A stretch of DNA of 35,322 nt from NCBI GenBank assembly GCA_964558405.1, contig CAZLDG010000014.1:1-35322 (forward strand), in the 5' to 3' direction. Shown one piece after another: positions 8,621 to 16,362 of the stretch. A program made the position numbers and the translations under genes. The stretch is from Thioglobus_B sp964558405. GTDB lineage: Bacteria; Pseudomonadota; Gammaproteobacteria; PS1; Pseudothioglobaceae. Under the pieces are notes generated by a model, which was given only the letters and a program-made list of their open reading frames with translations, ran no database searches and was not told the DNA's origin. Positions within the stretch are counted from its first letter, which is position 1, and each line of letters begins with the position of its first letter.

Positions 8621-9118
8621 ATGAAAAACACCACAATAACCTGGATACTTGCTGCACTCTCCAGCATGGCTTTTGCACAAGGAGATCAAAAAATGGCCGA
8701 GGAACTTTTTAAACAATTGGAGCAAAAAGCATTTTTCTCAGCACCACAGAACCTCTATGTTGGCGGACCACCGCATGGTCCAGTTCGAGCAGTGGTTGAA
8801 GGAAAAATTGGGCAAAATCACACCATTGTAAAATTTAATTATGGTGGCAAAAACATCACGCCAGCGCAAGTCAAGCAAGATCCTGGAAAATGGCTAAAAG
8901 CCGTCACCGTGATGCATAGAGTGCCTGGTTATGATGGTGCGCATAATGACTGGTTTTGGGCAAAGTACAAGCCCAGTGGCGAAATCTTTATCGAGAATGA
9001 GCAAATCAGAATGGGTAAAGACAAAGGCTGTATTGCTTGTCATCAGTCTGCCTCAGGCAATGATTTTACTTTCCAGCATAATAAGATTGTTAATGCTGAT
9101 ACCACTTTGGTCAATTAA
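8621..9118 (+). CDS. Periplasmic cytochrome P460 family protein
   Basis: 165-residue c-type haem protein. A cleavable signal peptide ends near residue 19 (SSMAFA). The haem-binding CIACH motif is at 137-141 near the C-terminus, as in cytochrome P460 and cytochrome c'-beta proteins, and the preceding VMHR and DWFWAKY segments fit that family. Characterised P460 enzymes oxidise hydroxylamine to NO or N2O, while c'-beta relatives bind NO. Which applies here cannot be decided, because the residue forming the lysine-haem crosslink cannot be identified confidently by eye. It is preceded by a candidate ECF promoter and followed by a strong terminator before the thioredoxin-like gene. Confidence 0.85.
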   Translation: MKNTTITWILAALSSMAFAQGDQKMAEELFKQLEQKAFFSAPQNLYVGGPPHGPVRAVVEGKIGQNHTIVKFNYGGKNITPAQVKQDPGKWLKAVTVMHRVPGYDGAHNDWFWAKYKPSGEIFIENEQIRMGKDKGCIACHQSASGNDFTFQHNKIVNADTTLVN

Positions 9119-9139
9119 ACCAAACCAATTGGGTTTATT

Positions 9140-9175
9140 CCAGAACTTGTACCCCCTACCAAGTTCTGGTTTTTT
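9140..9175 (+). terminator. Intrinsic terminator/attenuator after the P460 gene
   Basis: Perfect 10-bp stem CCAGAACTTG (9140-9149) with CAAGTTCTGG (9160-9169), a 10-nt loop, and a T6 run at 9170-9175. It lies between the P460 gene and the thioredoxin-like gene, so the downstream gene either has its own promoter or depends on read-through. Confidence 0.9.
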
Positions 9176-9194
9176 GCTAAATTTAAGGAGATAA

Positions 9195-9725
9195 ATGATG
9201 AAAATATTAAGCCTATTGTTATTAATATTTAATCTTAATGCCAACGCAGCAGTAGGCGATAAAGCACCTGATTTTGATGTATCGGAATGGATTAATGGTG
9301 ACGGTATTAGTATTGAAGATCTACGCGGCCAGGTGGTGGTGATTGATTTTTTCCAACTCTGGTGTCCAAGCTGTAATACTTTTTCAATTCCCCTGATGCA
9401 CGAGTGGGAGGAAAAATACGCTCAGGCCATTCAGGATAAAAAGCTAAAAATCCTATCCATCCATACGGTATTTGAAGGTCATGCTCTACAAACCCCAATG
9501 GTGTTAAAAGGTTTTCTTAAGCTTAGAGGCATTGAACATTTGGTTGGCAATGATCGACTAGCACCAGGACAAACAACCCCTGAGACTATGAAGCGCTACC
9601 AAACTCTGGGCACGCCTGAGGTGGCCATTATTGATCAACACGGGGTAATTCGTTTTCAGCGCGCTGGTTTTTTTGACGTGCCCAGCGCCGAACAATTGAT
9701 TGAAGAATTATTGCAATCGAGCTAG
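9195..9725 (+). CDS. Exported TlpA/ResA-like thioredoxin-fold protein
   Basis: 176-residue periplasmic redoxin. A short signal peptide ends near residue 18 (NLNANA). The thioredoxin-fold domain has the active site WCPSC (Cys57, Cys60) and the cis-proline region LGTPEVAIID, and keeps the alkyl-hydroperoxide-reductase/TlpA-type N-terminus (AVGDKAPDF). It would act as a thiol-disulfide reductant or haem-maturation factor outside the membrane. AAGGAG lies upstream of two adjacent ATGs (9195 and 9198). Position after the cytochrome P460 gene fits a role in keeping its CxxCH cysteines reduced for haem attachment, which is inference. The 3' end overlaps the convergent TrpD-like gene by 18 nt. Confidence 0.82.
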   Translation: MMKILSLLLLIFNLNANAAVGDKAPDFDVSEWINGDGISIEDLRGQVVVIDFFQLWCPSCNTFSIPLMHEWEEKYAQAIQDKKLKILSIHTVFEGHALQTPMVLKGFLKLRGIEHLVGNDRLAPGQTTPETMKRYQTLGTPEVAIIDQHGVIRFQRAGFFDVPSAEQLIEELLQSS

Positions 9726-10772
9726 CGCACTACCGGAATCTAGTACAGCTCTTACCTGTTCGCCAGCCTGCTCAATAGAGTCAGCCTGTTTGGTATGCCA
9801 CAAAATCAAACTGGCTGAAAGCACTAGACCGTCATAGAACATACCACGCTCGCCTGAGAGTGCGGCTTTACCCAGTTGCACGGTATGCGCAGCCAGCGCT
9901 GGTAAATCATTTTCCACATTCATCCCTTCAGGGAAAGAAATGGCGCGCAATTCTTGCTCAATACCCAATGCGCTTGGCTCAATATCCACACGATCGGTCT
10001 CGGTCGTACCTGCATAAGAAATCATCAGCCCCTTTTGGCGCAATGATGGTACTACACCTCCCTCTACGCCACGAATCAATAGTGCGCTTTCCATGCCTGA
10101 GGCCTCAACCAAAGCAGCATATTTAGGTGGATAAGGCTTATGCACATAACCCAGTACCGAATGCGTCGTCTCACCACGCAGTGGAGAGATAAGCGTCTCG
10201 ACGGTGTTAATCACCGTGCGTTTGATAATGCGATTTCTTAGCGGTACTAAGTCGTGCAAACCTTGGCAATAGTTGGCTTGATCAATATAACTCCAGCCCA
10301 GATCAGCATTTTCCAGTCGCGCCTTGGCTTGAGCACTCGACAAGTCAACCTCTACGCCCATGGCCTGTACCACGTGTCTATGCGTCAGGCCAAATTTAGG
10401 GCTGACACTATCCAGGCCGTGAATCACACAAGGCAGTCCTAGCTCGGCTAGCAGTGGCGGCAAAAACGATGAAATCGGAATAGAGCGATTGTAACCACTA
10501 TAAGGATCACCCAAATCCACCAAGTTTTTAACCTGAACCTGTTGCTGATCGCTTTGAGCAACAATACCAGCTAGAACTCCTTTGTTTTCTTCTTCGGTTT
10601 CGCGCTTCATACGCAAAGCAATGAGAAAAATAGCAGCCTGCACGTCATCAATCTCACCACGCAAAATGGCTTGCATAGCTGCTTTTGTCTCTTCAAAGTC
10701 TAAGTTTTTACTTAGCTCTGGACCAGTGGCAATACGCTGAATAATAGAATGCATTAATGCTTGTGAATTCAT
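9708..10772 (-). CDS. TrpD/YbiB-like phosphoribosyltransferase-fold protein
   Basis: 354-residue member of the anthranilate phosphoribosyltransferase/nucleoside phosphorylase class III fold. An N-terminal helical domain contains the AMQAILRGEIDDVQAAIFLIALRMK stretch seen in two parts in this family, followed by the alpha/beta domain. The PRPP loop normally written GTGGD...N.ST reads LGDPYSGYNRSIP here, so the canonical glycine pair is lost. That resembles YbiB (TrpD2), a nucleic-acid-binding homologue, more than the tryptophan enzyme. No other trp gene is nearby. It starts immediately after the stop of the Rieske gene (TAG then ATG), so the two are co-translated. Biosynthetic TrpD activity is doubtful. 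Confidence 0.75.
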   Translation of the reverse strand: MNSQALMHSIIQRIATGPELSKNLDFEETKAAMQAILRGEIDDVQAAIFLIALRMKRETEEENKGVLAGIVAQSDQQQVQVKNLVDLGDPYSGYNRSIPISSFLPPLLAELGLPCVIHGLDSVSPKFGLTHRHVVQAMGVEVDLSSAQAKARLENADLGWSYIDQANYCQGLHDLVPLRNRIIKRTVINTVETLISPLRGETTHSVLGYVHKPYPPKYAALVEASGMESALLIRGVEGGVVPSLRQKGLMISYAGTTETDRVDIEPSALGIEQELRAISFPEGMNVENDLPALAAHTVQLGKAALSGERGMFYDGLVLSASLILWHTKQADSIEQAGEQVRAVLDSGSALARLQ

Positions 10773-11069
10773 CTAAACCTCAATAAAAATTTCGTTATTT
10801 TCTTGCTTGACCCCGTAGGTTTTCATAGGCTCAACATCGGCATCTGAACTTTGACCACTGGCCAAATCAAAACTATAACCATGCAACGAGCACTTCACCC
10901 GACCTGCTTGCAAACAACCCAGGGTGAGTTTAATATCTTCGTGCGGACAGCGATTCTGCGCGCAATACAACACGCCTTGGTCTAAGGCGATGAATAAATC
11001 CTTGCCATCAACCTCAATCTCGAGCATTGTGCCTTCTTTTGGCGGAGAATCCAAGACTTTAATCCACAT
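10773..11069 (-). CDS. Small Rieske [2Fe-2S] ferredoxin
   Basis: 98-residue stand-alone Rieske protein. The cluster ligands are in the CPHEDIKLTLG box (C-x-H) and the CSLHGYSFDL box (C-x2-H), spaced as in Rieske-type ferredoxins of oxygenase or nitrite-reductase small-subunit type. There is no signal peptide or membrane helix, so it should be a cytoplasmic electron carrier. It lies between the SLT lipoprotein gene and the TrpD-like gene and abuts the latter. It is not next to an oxygenase. NirD-like proteins also have a Rieske fold but usually lack the intact ligands seen here, so this is not called nirD. Confidence 0.85.
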   Translation of the reverse strand: MWIKVLDSPPKEGTMLEIEVDGKDLFIALDQGVLYCAQNRCPHEDIKLTLGCLQAGRVKCSLHGYSFDLASGQSSDADVEPMKTYGVKQENNEIFIEV

Positions 11070-11087
11070 AACAAACGCGTCTACAAT

Positions 11088-11693
11088 TTAAAACCAGCGC
11101 CAAATGCTGTTACTGTCTAATTGCGAGCGACACTGATCAAGCTGAGCTTGATAACGTTTGGCATTTTGCTCAACACGACGCGCGGCCTTCAGCAGTTGTG
11201 GCTTGGCACGATAGCTCTTACGATTAAAACCACCATGGCCTTCGTGATAGGCTAGGTATTGGTTATAAGCATCACTCTTAGCGATGCCCGATTGCGCTCT
11301 GGATTTGTTGATATACCAGCCAACAAAATCAATCGCATCTTCAAAATCATCACGATCAGCGCCGCTATTACCACTGTCTTTTTTATACCAATCCCAAGTA
11401 TTGTCGACCGCCTGAGCAAAACCATAAGCCGAAGTTGGTCTAAACCAAGGAATGACGCCTAATAATTTCTCTCTAGGCGGTTTGGCATCAGACTGAAAGC
11501 GCGATTCTTGATACATGATGGCCAATTGCACATGCGCTGGTGCGCCATATTTTTTCTCACTGGCGCGTACTGCTTTATACCAACTGACCTCTTCATCCAT
11601 CAAATGACAGATGTTATTGACCGTTACCGCTGGTGTTGAAAAACAACCACTGAGTAACAAAGGTAGGGCAATAAGCAGTAAAACTTTTTTCAT
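11088..11693 (-). CDS. SLT-domain lytic transglycosylase-like lipoprotein
   Basis: 201-residue lipoprotein with lipobox LLSGC (Cys17) and a single lysozyme-like SLT domain. The likely catalytic Glu63 is in MYQESRF, followed by SAYGFAQAVDNTW (the GxxQ segment) and AYHEGHGGF, the pattern of transglycosylase family 1/EmtA-like enzymes that cleave murein glycan strands. It should act in the periplasm from the outer membrane. Its ATG overlaps the TAA of the cold-shock-domain gene by 1 nt. It ends 18 nt before the Rieske start. Confidence 0.82.
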   Translation of the reverse strand: MKKVLLLIALPLLLSGCFSTPAVTVNNICHLMDEEVSWYKAVRASEKKYGAPAHVQLAIMYQESRFQSDAKPPREKLLGVIPWFRPTSAYGFAQAVDNTWDWYKKDSGNSGADRDDFEDAIDFVGWYINKSRAQSGIAKSDAYNQYLAYHEGHGGFNRKSYRAKPQLLKAARRVEQNAKRYQAQLDQCRSQLDSNSIWRWF

Positions 11694-12019
11694 TAGCCTA
11701 AGAAAACCTTATACGCAATAATGATTTGAGTGAAGAACAAGATAATAAACATGGCCTTAATGGCGCCATCTGAAAGCCCTTCGCCCGCACTATTTTCTTT
11801 GGTTTTATTAGATTTAACACCCTCTAGAGCTACATTCACTGCCACCAAACCTTTTTCGGACTCCTCGGTATCAAACACCACACGCGTGTCTGCCTTTAAT
11901 CTGGATTTGTTGTAGATGTTTTTTTGATGAACAAAATATTTATTACCATCATCACCGGTAATAAAACCATACCCTTTGGTGCCAAATTGCGCCACCACGC
12001 CTTTTACTTTTTTAGCCAT
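11693..12019 (-). CDS. Membrane-anchored cold-shock-domain protein
   Basis: 108-residue protein with an N-terminal cold shock domain (about residues 1-65) showing RNP1-like KGYGFITG and RNP2-like KYFVHQ, a short polar linker (about 66-85), and one C-terminal membrane helix (about 88-106). The CSD would bind single-stranded nucleic acid, and the helix would hold it at the inner membrane facing the cytoplasm. Similar CSD plus membrane proteins exist (for example with DUF1294), but this tail is only one helix long. The start overlaps the 3' end of the methyltransferase gene by 8 nt, and its stop overlaps the lipoprotein gene, so the three are tightly coupled. Confidence 0.8.
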   Translation of the reverse strand: MAKKVKGVVAQFGTKGYGFITGDDGNKYFVHQKNIYNKSRLKADTRVVFDTEESEKGLVAVNVALEGVKSNKTKENSAGEGLSDGAIKAMFIILFFTQIIIAYKVFLG

Positions 12020-12674
12020 TTTTCTCCCTCATGTGCAAACAATATGTTGCTTTTTCAATATACTCAGCCTCTAATTGCTGAAATTTCGGTTCGTTATCAA
12101 TATCGTTAAAACACTGTAATTGTTGATAGACAAAACCATTACCATAGAGTCGTTCCACTTCCTGCTCATCTACTGCAAATGGTGGGCCGCTCATTAGTTG
12201 CTGCGGATAGTTCAGTGTGAGTAATAATATCCGACAAGCACTGGGTATTATAGAATATAAATGCGCCACATATTTTGCTCTTAATTCAGGTGGTAGTGCC
12301 ACCAAAGCCGCTCGATCATACACGCCAGATATCTGCGCCAAATGCGCACTTTCTAGCGCAAAATAATCCCCACAATACAGAGTAATATCTTCGGCTTGAT
12401 ACACCACAAGCTCACCCTCACGCTGATGAGTATAAGACAGTTGGTTTTCTCTAAAGAATTCCTCGATTGCCAACGCACTCAACTCAACACCAATCACCTT
12501 CATTCCTTGATCAAGGAAAAAACGCATATCCACACTTTTGCCACATAGGGGTACAAACACCGTATCGCCTGGGCTTAATTGCAGACAGTCGGCAAATTCA
12601 ACCAACCTAGTATTAACACTGTCTCGATGCCAGCCGATTTGTCCCTGATGCCAGCGTTGAATCCAATCGGTCAT
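12012..12674 (-). CDS. tpm: Thiopurine S-methyltransferase
   Basis: 220-residue class I SAM-dependent methyltransferase of the bacterial thiopurine methyltransferase family. The N-terminal WIQRWHQGQIGWH block and the SAM-binding VFVPLCGKSVDM segment are diagnostic. Characterised members methylate thiopurines and also selenium or tellurium oxyanion-derived species. The start at 12674 is chosen over a longer frame (to 12740) because AAAGGAG lies directly upstream and the longer version would overlap the divergent gene. It is the first gene of a five-gene minus-strand cluster and shares a 27-nt divergent promoter region with the thioredoxin-like gene. Confidence 0.85.
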   Translation of the reverse strand: MTDWIQRWHQGQIGWHRDSVNTRLVEFADCLQLSPGDTVFVPLCGKSVDMRFFLDQGMKVIGVELSALAIEEFFRENQLSYTHQREGELVVYQAEDITLYCGDYFALESAHLAQISGVYDRAALVALPPELRAKYVAHLYSIIPSACRILLLTLNYPQQLMSGPPFAVDEQEVERLYGNGFVYQQLQCFNDIDNEPKFQQLEAEYIEKATYCLHMREKNG

Positions 12675-12688
12675 AGTACTCCTTTTGT

Positions 12689-12695
12689 TATAATA
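12689..12695. promoter_or_regulatory. Symmetric -10 element serving two divergent genes
   Basis: The 27-nt gap between the two divergent start codons holds TATAAT on the plus strand (12689-12694) and TATTAT on the minus strand (12695-12690), overlapping each other. The plus-strand ATG follows after only 7 nt, implying a leaderless or nearly leaderless mRNA. The minus-strand start would fall near 12682, just keeping GGAG in a very short leader. No good -35 is evident for either. Confidence 0.5.
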
Positions 12696-12701
12696 TCTCG
12701 C

Positions 12702-13202
12702 ATGAAGATTAAGCGCCCTACTCGAAAAACCATTCTGCAAATCATCCTGGTTATTTTAGTCATTTTTGCCGTGCGCATCTACCAACAACAAGAGCTAACT
12801 CAGGGCTTAGTGCCTTCCTTTAGCTCAAAGACACTTAGTGGTGATATTATTGAATCTAGAGCCGCTAGCGAACGCGCAACCTTAGTACGCTTTTGGGCGT
12901 CTTGGTGCAAGATCTGTCACATTGAAAACACCAATGTCGAGACCCTAACTCCTCGCTATCGTGTCATTAATATCGCGCTACAATCGGGCAGTGATGAAGA
13001 AATTCAAGCTTACGCACAAGAAAATGATATGACAATAAATAACATTGTTAATGATCAAAACGGTTCACTGGCCAGACTTTTTGGCGTGCAAGTAACACCC
13101 AGCAGTTTTGTGCTAGATCCACAAGGACGTATTGTCTTTCGAGAGGTGGGTTACGTCACCACCTTGGGCTATCACCTACGCCTATGGTGGGCTGGTTTAT
13201 GA
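12702..13202 (+). CDS. Membrane-anchored thioredoxin-like disulfide oxidoreductase (ScsD/DsbE type)
   Basis: 166-residue protein with a basic N-terminus, one membrane helix (about 10-26) and a periplasmic thioredoxin-like domain. The active site is ASWCKICHIE (Cys69, Cys72) and the cis-proline is in VQVTPSSFVLD. This arrangement matches the protein disulfide oxidoreductases related to ScsD/DsbE, which reduce periplasmic disulfides. The ATG at 12702 is chosen because the upstream frame extension runs through the divergent gene and promoter. Its stop overlaps the ung start (ATGA), so it leads a three-gene unit with ung and pdxB. Confidence 0.82.
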   Translation: MKIKRPTRKTILQIILVILVIFAVRIYQQQELTQGLVPSFSSKTLSGDIIESRAASERATLVRFWASWCKICHIENTNVETLTPRYRVINIALQSGSDEEIQAYAQENDMTINNIVNDQNGSLARLFGVQVTPSSFVLDPQGRIVFREVGYVTTLGYHLRLWWAGL

Positions 13203-13861
13203 GTGGTGATATTGGTGACTGGTCCGAGCCTCTACAACACATCTCAGATCAGGCATATTTTCAAGACCTACTCGCCTTTTTAAATCAGCGCGCTCAGGCT
13301 GGTGCGATTATCTATCCACCTAAGGGTCAGTGGTTTCGTGCTTTTGAACTGACGCCGCTGAGCCAGACCAAGGTTGTTATTCTCGGGCAAGACCCTTATC
13401 ACAATCCAGAACAAGCTCAGGGCTTGAGTTTTTCAGTGCCCGAAGGCATGACGCTGCCACCTTCACTGCGCAATATTTACCAGGAGCTTGAAACTGATTT
13501 AGGTATTGGTCCCAATACCAGTGGCGATTTAAGCCGCTGGGCAACACAGGGGGTATTGCTGCTTAATAGTGTACTTACTGTGGAGAAAAACACCCCAGGT
13601 GCCCATGCCAATAGTGGCTGGGAAGAATTTACCGATACCATCATTGATATACTCAATACACAAAAACAACACCTGGTGTTTCTACTATGGGGTGCTTATG
13701 CGCAGAAAAAAGCCCAGTGGATTGACACCTCTAAACACTTGGTACTCAAGGCAGCACATCCTTCGCCGTTTTCAGCACACAAAGGGTTTTTTGGCTGCAA
13801 ACATTTTTCCCAAGCCAATAACTATCTTAAAATGCACGGTTTAGAGACAATTAATTGGTAA
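13199..13861 (+). CDS. ung: Uracil-DNA glycosylase (family 1)
   Basis: 220-residue family 1 UDG that removes uracil from DNA to start base excision repair. The water-activating loop is GQDPYHN (Asp65, His68), the leucine-loop motif HPSPFSAHKGFFG carries the catalytic His187, and LLLNSVLTVE is the uracil-specificity segment. The length agrees with the family. The start at 13199 gives an ATGA overlap with the preceding redoxin gene; the alternative at 13184 would lengthen the overlap and adds nonconserved residues. Confidence 0.95.
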   Translation: MSGDIGDWSEPLQHISDQAYFQDLLAFLNQRAQAGAIIYPPKGQWFRAFELTPLSQTKVVILGQDPYHNPEQAQGLSFSVPEGMTLPPSLRNIYQELETDLGIGPNTSGDLSRWATQGVLLLNSVLTVEKNTPGAHANSGWEEFTDTIIDILNTQKQHLVFLLWGAYAQKKAQWIDTSKHLVLKAAHPSPFSAHKGFFGCKHFSQANNYLKMHGLETINW

Positions 13862-13866
13862 GGACA

Positions 13867-14904
13867 ATGAAACTGGTAATTGATGACGCCTGCTACGCTT
13901 ATAAGGAAATTTTTTCTCAATTTGGTGAGATTCATGCGTTAGCTGGACGCGATATTAATGCGGATACGGTGAAGGACGCCGACGTACTGATTGTGCGCTC
14001 GCGCACCCAAGTTAACCAAAACTTGCTAGAAGGATCAAAGGTGCGCTTTGTCGGTTCCAGTGTGGCTGGACTGGATCATGTGGATCAAGATTACTTGCAG
14101 GCGCGCGGTATTGAGTTTTTCTCTGCTCAAGGCTGCAACTCCATGGCAGTGGCTGAGTTTGTAATCAGCGCCATTGTTAATTTGGCCGATAAGCACGGTT
14201 TTGACTATCGAGAAAAAACCCTAGGCATTATTGGCGTGGGTAATGTGGGTTCACGCTTGGCAGCCAAAGCCGAGTTGATGGGTATTAAAACCCTACTCAA
14301 TGATCCGCCACGACAAGATGGCGAGGATTTGCCAGATTTTGTTGACCTAAACACGGCGCTGGGTGCAGACATCATCACCTTCCACACACCACTGACCAAA
14401 ACCGGCGAGCATCCTTCCTATCGACTACTCAATGCGGGAAATTTTCATCACGTCAAAGCCGATGCGATTGTCTTTAATGCAGCGCGTGGCGGAGTAATTG
14501 AGGAAAGTATCTGGGAACAAACTCCAACCCTGGAGAATGTAATTGACTGCTGGGAGAACGAACCCAACATCAACACCAAGCTACAACAAAGCGCTTATTG
14601 GGCCACACCACATATTGCCGGACATTCAATTGATGCCAAATTTATGGGTAGCTTTATGGTGTATGAAGCCTTGTGTGCATTCTTGGGCGAAGCCACCGAT
14701 GAACAAGTGGTTAATCTGATTAATCCAGGTGTGCTCACCGTTAAGCAAAGCAATTTAAAAGATACGCTAAATGCGATTTATGACTTTGAAAAAGACACAG
14801 ACGCCATTAGTGATTTAGACAATTTCGAGTATTATCGCCGTCATTACCCGGCGCGTTATGAGTGGCACCACTATCAGAGTCTAACCCCTTTGCCAATTGC
14901 TTAA
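13867..14904 (+). CDS. pdxB: 4-phosphoerythronate dehydrogenase
   Basis: 345-residue D-2-hydroxyacid dehydrogenase of the PdxB type, catalysing the NAD-dependent oxidation of 4-phospho-D-erythronate in the DXP-dependent pyridoxal phosphate pathway. It shows the Rossmann motif GIIGVGNVGSRLA, the catalytic Arg in NAARGGVIEE, Glu in CWENEPNI and His in TPHIAGHS, and the C-terminal dimerisation domain specific to PdxB (ending in the YRRHYPARYEW region). The start at 13867 follows AAGGAC. The stop shares TTAA with the convergent nasA gene (4-nt overlap). Confidence 0.93.
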   Translation: MKLVIDDACYAYKEIFSQFGEIHALAGRDINADTVKDADVLIVRSRTQVNQNLLEGSKVRFVGSSVAGLDHVDQDYLQARGIEFFSAQGCNSMAVAEFVISAIVNLADKHGFDYREKTLGIIGVGNVGSRLAAKAELMGIKTLLNDPPRQDGEDLPDFVDLNTALGADIITFHTPLTKTGEHPSYRLLNAGNFHHVKADAIVFNAARGGVIEESIWEQTPTLENVIDCWENEPNINTKLQQSAYWATPHIAGHSIDAKFMGSFMVYEALCAFLGEATDEQVVNLINPGVLTVKQSNLKDTLNAIYDFEKDTDAISDLDNFEYYRRHYPARYEWHHYQSLTPLPIA

Positions 14905-16358
14905 CCTTTAAAACAAGGCTGCTTGGAGTACTTGTCTAGCTCAACTTCTTTGTCTTTAAATAATTCAGTATTGCTGGTGTGATGAATTGAGACAAAATTC
15001 GGATTTTTCTTGGTCATTTCATTGAGTTTTTCACTCTTTTGCGTTCGTGACATACTATGCCATTGTGGTAATAAGCGTGCATTATTAACCGACTTGCCAT
15101 AGATTCTATCAACTTTTGGGTCGATTTCTACCAATTGCTCTCGCACTTGAATGCGTGGCGCCCAGGTAGTATCAATATCCATCTCCGTCCATATTTCATC
15201 TACACTTTGATAATCAAAACCTTTAAGACCTAATGCACACGCTAATAAGCAAATAATCTCCCAGTCAGGCTTGGATTCACCCGCTGGTGGAATAAAGGCA
15301 TTTTGCTGAAGATAGCGACGGTCTGAATTTTTTTGATGACCCGATTTTTCTGACCAAGAGCAAGCTGGCAGTACAATATCCGCCTGTTGCGTAGTCAGTG
15401 TCTTAGTGAAATCTGAGACAATCAAGGTATCAATTTTTCGATAATTGATCATGCTATGCGCCGGGTTTGTCGCCATCACCCACAATAGTTTAATCTGATC
15501 AGTGGAGAAAAATTCAGTCGCTGTTAAGTCCTGGGTGCGAATACCCACTTCGCGCCCACCCATGGCATTGCACTGACCTGTGAGTGACAGTACACCACAA
15601 CCGGGCTTGTTAATATTGCCAGTTTTAATATGCGCATTAATCAGTGCATTGACCTTATTGGTGGCATCACTAGATTGGGTGATGCCTTGCGAGTAGATGC
15701 TTAAGGTTTTTTTATTGGCAAACCAATCCTGTTGATGCAACTGTTGAATAATGGCCAGATCATTGCCGGATTCAACTTGGATAAATAAATCGGATTGTTT
15801 GGCCGTGGTGGTTTCGTACACATCAACACAGACCACAAAAGCCTTGGACTTACGCACATGGTTAAACACAATTGGATGACAATCTGCGGTATTACTACCG
15901 ATAATAAAAATGGTTTCAGCCAGATAAATATCCTCATAAGAAACCGGCACAATGTCTGCACCATAGGCGCGTTTATTGGCTTCAACCGTGGAATACATAC
16001 ACAGCCTAGAGTTGCTTTCTAGGTTTTTAATGCCAAAGGCATTGGCGAACTTTTTCGCCACATATAAGTCTTCCATTAGCATCTGTCCAGACAAGTACAG
16101 TGCGATTGCTTCCTTAGGGGTTGATCGGAATTTGTCCGCCATGGCTTTAATGGTTTTCTCCCAGTTACCTAAAGACGGGGTTAATAGGCGACTCTCATCA
16201 GTGCCAATGGTGTCTAATAAAGTTTGACCCTTGATGCACAACATACCTTGATTGACCTTGGAATCTTTATCGCCTGTTAGATGTAATGCCGAGCCACTGC
16301 GTGAGATCTCAATGCCGCAACCTACGCCACAATAAGGACAAGTTGTTTTAATATTCAT
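14901..16358 (-). CDS. nasA: Shortened assimilatory nitrate reductase catalytic subunit
   Basis: Molybdopterin-bis-MGD oxidoreductase of the NasA type, reducing nitrate to nitrite in the cytoplasm. The N-terminal [4Fe-4S] site is complete (Cys7, Cys10, Cys14, Cys41), and Cys120 in NSRLCMYS is the expected molybdenum ligand. Further signature segments are SQGITQSSDATNKVNA, NAMGGREVG, MATNPAHSM and QWHSMSRTQKS (molybdopterin dinucleotide domain). At 485 residues it is far shorter than usual NasA (roughly 700-900). Segments are missing between VESGNDLA and LSIYSQG and between GGREVG and LLWVMATNP, and the C-terminus lacks the [2Fe-2S] tail. It is the last gene of the nirB-transporter-kinase-nasA operon, 4 nt after the kinase stop. 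Confidence 0.85.
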   Translation of the reverse strand: MNIKTTCPYCGVGCGIEISRSGSALHLTGDKDSKVNQGMLCIKGQTLLDTIGTDESRLLTPSLGNWEKTIKAMADKFRSTPKEAIALYLSGQMLMEDLYVAKKFANAFGIKNLESNSRLCMYSTVEANKRAYGADIVPVSYEDIYLAETIFIIGSNTADCHPIVFNHVRKSKAFVVCVDVYETTTAKQSDLFIQVESGNDLAIIQQLHQQDWFANKKTLSIYSQGITQSSDATNKVNALINAHIKTGNINKPGCGVLSLTGQCNAMGGREVGIRTQDLTATEFFSTDQIKLLWVMATNPAHSMINYRKIDTLIVSDFTKTLTTQQADIVLPACSWSEKSGHQKNSDRRYLQQNAFIPPAGESKPDWEIICLLACALGLKGFDYQSVDEIWTEMDIDTTWAPRIQVREQLVEIDPKVDRIYGKSVNNARLLPQWHSMSRTQKSEKLNEMTKKNPNFVSIHHTSNTELFKDKEVELDKYSKQPCFKG

Positions 16359-16362
16359 AAGC

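Noticed and set aside
10773..11069. Rieske protein as the missing NirD
   Set aside because: It keeps full Rieske ligands, is far from nirB and is coupled to an unrelated gene.
12579..12701. N-terminal extension of the membrane redoxin by 41 residues
   Set aside because: It overlaps the divergent methyltransferase start and the promoter; the ATG at 12702 gives a normal basic N-terminus and helix.
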